A stretch of 18,449 bases of DNA from UBA1189 sp045654565 (GTDB taxonomy: Bacteria > Bacteroidota > Bacteroidia > Bacteroidales > Bacteroidaceae): contig JAZONP010000047.1 in NCBI GenBank assembly GCA_045654565.1, positions 1-18,449 on the forward strand. Reading direction: 5' to 3'. Under the pieces are notes generated by a model. That model saw nothing but the letters and a program-made list of their open reading frames with translations, was not told where the DNA came from and did no database searches. Shown in pieces: positions 15,479 through 18,449 of the stretch. Position 1 is the first letter of the stretch, and each line of letters begins with the position of its first letter. A program made the position numbers and the translations under genes.

Positions 15479-15510
15479 ACCGACACCCCACCGATACTAG
15501 GTGTCGGTCG
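15479..15510 (+). repeat. 32-bp REP-like hairpin unit, copy B
   Basis: It begins ACCGACACCCCACCGATACT and ends AGGTGTCGGTCG, 31 of 32 bases equal to copy A at 14871-14902 but in inverse orientation. The fragment ACCGACACCTA at 15546-15556 repeats 11 bases of the opposite reading of the unit. Confidence 0.85.
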
Positions 15511-15773
15511 CAGACAGCTTATCTTTCAAATGATTACACCAAGCTACCGACACCTACAGCTAAAAAAGGGAAACATTATTTTTAGGTGCTAAAGCACACA
15601 CCTTGATGTCGATAAATCGCCAGCCTGCGCAACCGACGCTTTCATTGACTTCAGCCCCTACGGGCGTCGACCTAAAGGTTCCGCGTCGGCGTTAACGTTT
15701 TTTTCGTTGAGAAGCTCGAATTTGTCATTTCTTACCTTCCATCTCAAGGATTCATAGTGTCTATTATTGACTA

Positions 15774-15861
15774 TCATCGCGATGATGCTTTGAAGTCATC
15801 GCGATGGCGCTAGTATATCATCGCGATGGAGTAAAAGTGTCTTCGCGATGACGCTAACAAT
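15774..15861 (+). repeat. Iteron-like array: four units with exact 22-bp period
   Basis: The 11-base core TCATCGCGATG starts at 15774, 15796 and 15818, and a variant TCTTCGCGATG at 15840, always 22 bases apart. Each core contains the perfect palindrome CATCGCGATG; the 11 bases between cores are mostly variable. Regular phasing at about two helical turns is typical of iterons or cooperative operator sites. It lies about 200 bases before a DnaC-like gene remnant. Confidence 0.85.
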
Positions 15862-15963
15862 TTATAGGCTTCAAAAGACAAAATGGTAAGCATATTTTGC
15901 GAAATGGTAAGTTTGAAAATTGAAATAGTTGAATTAATAGGGCATCGGACAAATGATATCTAT

Positions 15964-16080
15964 TTAACAAGTCAGATTCCACCAATGACCTTCGTAGCAT
16001 TCGAGCAATTCTTCTTCGGTGTAATAGTCTACCTGGGCCTTGCAGTTGCTTTCCTCTGGATTAAACCTTAAGGACCCCAT
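15964..16080 (-). CDS. Possible 38-residue protein or gene remnant
   Basis: A minus-strand frame from ATG 16080-16078 to TAA 15966-15964 encodes an acidic, aromatic 38-residue peptide ending YYTEEELLECYEGHWWNLTC. The composition looks more like real protein than the opposite frame, whose hydrophobic translation is what antisense of acidic codons gives. It overlaps the start of the DnaC-like fragment, so it may be the C-terminal end of a lost gene joined to that fragment by a deletion. Family not recognised. Confidence 0.3.
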   Translation of the reverse strand: MGSLRFNPEESNCKAQVDYYTEEELLECYEGHWWNLTC

Positions 16081-16414
16081 TAACAACCAGTACTATGTAT
16101 TCCCTCTTTGGAATGCCAAAGATTTAGCAATGCAGAGTAAAGGGAACTACAACGACTGGAGAAACGTAATGCGTTACCAGCTTATGATTGTTGATGACTT
16201 GGGAACAGAGCCACGCGAAGTAATGGAGTTCGGGAATGTCTATACACCATTGATAGACCTCATTACCACGCGTTACGAGGAGCAACTTTACACAATCTTC
16301 ACTACCAACCTCACTCCAGCACAACTCGAAGAGAAATATGGCAAACGCATCGTCGACCGCCTCAATGAAATGGTAGAAAAGGTCGTTTTCGAGAATGAAT
16401 CCTATAGAAGGTGA
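16028..16414 (+). pseudogene. 5'-truncated DnaC/IstB-like ATP-binding protein
   Basis: C-terminal part of a AAA+ helicase-loader-like ATPase (DnaC/IstB type) such as those carried by Bacteroidetes phages and integrative elements. Seen: YYVFPLWNAKDLA, Walker B LMIVDDLG, GNVYTPLIDLITTRYE, the sensor-like FTTNLTPAQLEEKYGKRIVDRLNEM, and a natural-looking end VVFENESYRR. The Walker A P-loop and everything before it is missing: the frame meets TAG at 16025-16027, and only a TTG (16040) or an internal ATG (16130) could start it. A normal family member is about twice as long. Without the P-loop it should not bind ATP, so I call it a gene remnant. It marks the region as former mobile-element territory. 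Confidence 0.75.
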
Positions 16415-16445
16415 TGTTTTTCTCTTCCCTTAGTTAGGTTTACTA

Positions 16446-16471
16446 ACAAAAAAGGCTTCCAATTGGAAGCC
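16446..16471 (-). terminator. Terminator of the XRE-ImmA operon
   Basis: The perfect palindrome GGCTTCCAATTGGAAGCC (16454-16471) is followed, on the minus strand, by TTTTTTG (16453-16447). It lies 17 bases after the XRE-ImmA stop codon. On the + strand it may also act weakly for the DnaC-like remnant. Confidence 0.88.
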
Positions 16472-16487
16472 TATTTATGCTTATATG

Positions 16488-17543
16488 CTAACTTCGTAAT
16501 ATTCGTAGAAGTGTAGGTTTTCGGGCAAAGAAATGAGCTAAAACATCTAATGGTAAATTGAACGTATCTGCTAACTCACTATCAGAATAATCAAGTTCTG
16601 TTTTGAACAAATTATATGCTTCAAAAAACAATTCTGGTCGATCCATATATACATCCACTGGCTCGTTCTTTTTGTAGCCTCTACGACTTAATTCAATATT
16701 CAGATATTGATACCAATCTTTGTCGATGCAATCTAAGTCCATGGCTCTGTGAACAATTGCAGCCATTGATGTTAACCAGCATTGTTTCAAAGGTATAAGA
16801 TAAGACAACTTTAGTTTTAATAAGGAACTCTTAATTTCTTTTTCAGGCATTAAAAATTCTGCTGCAAACCTAAAAGCTTCCTTTTCTTTATCCCTATAAC
16901 TAGGTATCGCTATATTCGGAAACAAATGCATAAGTATATGTCCTAACTCATGTGCGATATCAAGTCTTTTGCGATCATTACTTCGATTTCCGTTAATAAT
17001 CATTACGGGGAATCCGCCATCTGTTATAAAAGATACTCCATCAAAGCCTTCTCCATAGTCATACTGTTCAACTATTATTATACCATATTTTTCAAGAATG
17101 CTACAAATATCTTTAATGGGTCCTTCTGTAGTACCAATTAAACGGCGTGTAAATTGTGCTACATATTCAGGAGAATAGCCTTCTTCTAGATCCATTGTTC
17201 TCAATGAGAATTTAGGAAAATCAATCGACCCAGCCATTTGATCAATGATATATCCTATAAGTTTATTGGATCTTTCTATGTATTCTTTTTCTTTTTTTCC
17301 AATTCCAAGTTTCTTACGATAGTGGGCATTTTCCACATTATTGGAAATAGATTGCTCATAAAAATCCTTTGGGAATCCCAAAAAATCAATGATTCTTTGT
17401 TTTACTTCATCAGACAATTGTCCAACTCCCTTCTCAAATTTAGATAAATTTGATTGAGATAAGCCCTTAACCTTAGACGATAATTCTGTCTGAGAATAGC
17501 CTCGATATTCCCTAACGAATGTCAATTGTCTTGGATTCATCAT
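16488..17543 (-). CDS. XRE-family HTH / ImmA-IrrE metallopeptidase fusion protein
   Basis: A 351-residue protein with a DNA-binding and a protease part. Residues about 4-60 form an XRE-type helix-turn-helix (LTFVREYRGYSQTELSSKV...SNLSKFEKG). Residues about 145-240 are an ImmA/IrrE (DUF955) zinc peptidase: HELGH at 198-202 and EKEAFRFAAEFLMP (Glu222 as probable third ligand). The C-terminal ~110 residues are helical, as in other XRE-COG2856 proteins. In relatives such as B. subtilis ImmA the peptidase cleaves a repressor and relieves silencing. In fused forms it is thought to control its own operon. Start: two ATG in a row (17543 and 17540); either is possible. It follows the 212-residue gene by 47 bases on the same strand. 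AT-rich (20/60 GC in 16681-16740), unlike the core genes, which supports acquisition by transfer. Confidence 0.9.
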   Translation of the reverse strand: MMNPRQLTFVREYRGYSQTELSSKVKGLSQSNLSKFEKGVGQLSDEVKQRIIDFLGFPKDFYEQSISNNVENAHYRKKLGIGKKEKEYIERSNKLIGYIIDQMAGSIDFPKFSLRTMDLEEGYSPEYVAQFTRRLIGTTEGPIKDICSILEKYGIIIVEQYDYGEGFDGVSFITDGGFPVMIINGNRSNDRKRLDIAHELGHILMHLFPNIAIPSYRDKEKEAFRFAAEFLMPEKEIKSSLLKLKLSYLIPLKQCWLTSMAAIVHRAMDLDCIDKDWYQYLNIELSRRGYKKNEPVDVYMDRPELFFEAYNLFKTELDYSDSELADTFNLPLDVLAHFFARKPTLLRILRS

Positions 17544-17590
17544 TGTGAAATTATTAGTTAATATAAAGAATAAGGAGCTTGGCTACTCGG

Positions 17591-18229
17591 TTATTCAGCT
17601 TTCTTTTTAATTTTCAATTCAGGTTTAACTGTTGCATGGCCTAATGAAGGAGAAATATTGCCAAATAAATTAATTTCATTTATAGGAGCTATTTCATTTT
17701 CCTCAATGGTCCACTTTACTGAATTTTCGTCTATGTATAAAATTCTTGGATGAACAATCTCACCCAATTTAGTCTTAGTATAGCCAAAGAAAATAATTGG
17801 AGATGAACCGTCCTCTTCATTGTCGAAAAGATTGCCCATCAACTGATTTTCTATCGCATCCATCAGCTTAGTACGTATATTCATAGGTTTACCATCTTTG
17901 CCTATTTTCTTAAACAAAACGATATAACCATTTTCATACAAGAACATACGACCGTACTTTCCGCGTTTGAGGTGCGTTTCGAAATACGACCTTAAACATT
18001 GCATCAACTTCGAGTTAAAATAACTCGCTTCCAAACCACGTATTCTATCTTGAGGATTGGTCATTCCAATTTCAAGATTATACAACTTAACAGCCTCGTG
18101 AAAGGCTGAAAAAATGTGCTGCAACGCATCTTTCATGTCAAATTGACATTCTTTTGAACTAATAATGCGTTTACGCTTCCGTTTTTCGTTCAAAATGCCT
18201 ATATTTGTAGGCGAAAAATTATTATTCAT
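17591..18229 (-). CDS. Protein of unknown family, 212 residues, paired with XRE-ImmA
   Basis: I do not recognise this family. The 212-residue protein has a basic N-terminus (KRKRKR at 16-21) and a probable helical part at about 30-90 (DALQHIFSAFHEAVKLYN...LMQCLRSYFETHLKRG). A predicted beta-rich part follows at about 90-185 (GRMFLYENGYIVLFKKI, PIIFFGYTKTK, HPRILYID, VKWTIE), and then a Lys-rich tail. There is no signal peptide or membrane segment. It is the first gene of a two-gene transcript with the XRE-ImmA fusion, under a promoter with an operator-like palindrome. In this arrangement it is a candidate effector (toxin or phage-defence protein) held in check by its partner, by analogy with XRE-COG2856 toxin-antitoxin candidates and the two-gene Rosmerta defence type. 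This is inference from context only. AT-rich like its partner. Confidence 0.8.
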   Translation of the reverse strand: MNNNFSPTNIGILNEKRKRKRIISSKECQFDMKDALQHIFSAFHEAVKLYNLEIGMTNPQDRIRGLEASYFNSKLMQCLRSYFETHLKRGKYGRMFLYENGYIVLFKKIGKDGKPMNIRTKLMDAIENQLMGNLFDNEEDGSSPIIFFGYTKTKLGEIVHPRILYIDENSVKWTIEENEIAPINEINLFGNISPSLGHATVKPELKIKKKAE

Positions 18230-18264
18230 ACAATTAATTTTTTATGTGAGCGCCAAGCTCCGTT

Positions 18265-18292
18265 AATAATCTCTGTTGCCGCAGGGATTATT
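18265..18292. promoter_or_regulatory. Operator-like palindrome before the 212-residue gene
   Basis: AATAATCTCTG (18265-18275), 6 bases, CAGGGATTATT (18282-18292): 10 of 11 positions are symmetric. On the minus strand it begins 8 bases after the -7 box, so it covers the expected transcription start. That is a natural place for an autorepressor such as the XRE protein of the same operon. Confidence 0.5.
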
Positions 18293-18299
18293 TTCGACA

Positions 18300-18307
18300 C
18301 AAAGATA
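18300..18307 (-). promoter_or_regulatory. -7 box of the unknown/XRE-ImmA operon
   Basis: TATCTTTG on the minus strand (18307-18300), a perfect TAnnTTTG. Upstream DNA (18308-18370) is extremely A/T rich with no clear TTTG at the normal distance. The leader to the ATG at 18229 would be about 65 bases. Nothing else is seen in 18308-18449. Confidence 0.55.
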
Positions 18308-18449
18308 TATATTTTTCTAGATATATTGTAATTTTAACTATATATTTTTTGAAATTTATTGTATTTTTAATCTTGACTACTATTCTTTCAATACCTGAAT
18401 GCATTATATAGTGAGATAACATTTATAGCAAGTTATAAGTCCGATAAAT

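Larger units (their letters stand above)
14820..16024. other. Gene-poor, repeat-dense stretch downstream of mnmE
   Basis: About 1.2 kb without a gene I can support. Open frames here are short, cross palindromes and have no recognisable domain. It holds two 32-bp REP-like units, an 18-bp direct repeat of period 22, several perfect palindromes, stems CCGACGC/GCGTCGG (15633-15639 with 15683-15689) and GTGC/GCAC near 15582-15597, a four-unit 22-bp array, and AAATGGTAAG twice (15881-15890 and 15902-15911). The tract GAAAATTGAGAATTGAAAAT near 15278-15297 is the kind of simple sequence common in Bacteroidetes intergenic regions. Confidence 0.7.

Noticed and set aside
15774..15861. CRISPR array
   Set aside because: The repeated core is only 11 bases with 11-base gaps, far shorter than CRISPR repeats and spacers, and no cas gene is present.
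15883..16071. Plus-strand frame with a hydrophobic C-terminal segment
   Set aside because: The hydrophobic stretch is the antisense of an acidic, more protein-like frame on the other strand.
1..18449. tRNA or rRNA genes, transposase or integrase genes
   Set aside because: I looked for cloverleaf-like and rRNA-like sequence and for transposase motifs and found none that I could support; short or diverged ones could be missed by eye.

Overview
The window reads as a chromosomal segment of a Bacteroidales bacterium, possibly Prevotellaceae-like. Most proteins belong to families typical of that order: a DUF4827-type lipoprotein just upstream of phosphoglucosamine mutase, a DUF4954 beta-helix protein, a Nif3/zinc-ribbon gene pair, a soluble DPM1-type glycosyltransferase and a Ser-type sulfatase lipoprotein. 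Start codons lack Shine-Dalgarno sequences. Several genes are preceded by the Bacteroidetes promoter pattern TTTG-N19-TAnnTTTG, most clearly before nrnA. The exact genus cannot be fixed from this sequence alone.

Layout. 1-774 (-) is the N-terminal 258 residues of a tryptophanase/tyrosine phenol-lyase family protein, cut by the window edge. 1132-2697 (-) is a lipoprotein sulfatase, and 2867-3610 (-) a polyprenyl-phosphate mannosyltransferase-like GT2 enzyme. On the + strand follow nif3 (3818-4600) with a coiled-coil zinc-ribbon protein (4605-5444), nrnA (5564-6589), a DUF4827 lipoprotein (6828-7451) and glmM (7491-8882). A strong hairpin near 9000-9037 separates glmM from a convergent minus-strand operon: glucosaminidase/LysM (13145-12267), YhcC-type radical SAM protein (12261-11335) and DUF4954 protein (11301-9112). 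Divergent from that operon is mnmE (13273-14790). It is interrupted by one in-frame TAG and carries an in-frame insertion of about 40 residues, rich in palindromes, inside its GTPase domain.

Downstream of mnmE the character changes. 14820-16025 has no convincing gene but is dense in repeats: two inverted copies of a 32-bp REP-like hairpin unit about 600 bp apart, an 18-bp direct repeat with 22-bp period, perfect 16- and 18-bp palindromes, and four units of an exact 22-bp-period array with core TCATCGCGATG. A 5'-truncated DnaC/IstB-like ATPase follows. The window closes with an AT-rich minus-strand two-gene module: a 212-residue protein of unknown family (18229-17591), then an XRE-HTH/ImmA-IrrE metallopeptidase fusion (17543-16488), ending in a clear terminator and preceded by a promoter overlapping an operator-like palindrome. 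Hand counts on single 60-base lines illustrate the compositional zones: glmM 8041-8100 31/60 GC, mnmE 13681-13740 43/60, XRE-ImmA 16681-16740 20/60.

The left two thirds look like core housekeeping: cell-wall precursor synthesis and remodelling, nucleotide and tRNA metabolism. The right end looks like an eroded mobile or accessory segment. The most interesting candidates are the unknown/XRE-ImmA pair, which has the architecture of a toxin-antitoxin or phage-defence module, the palindromic insertion inside MnmE, and the 22-bp iteron-like array.
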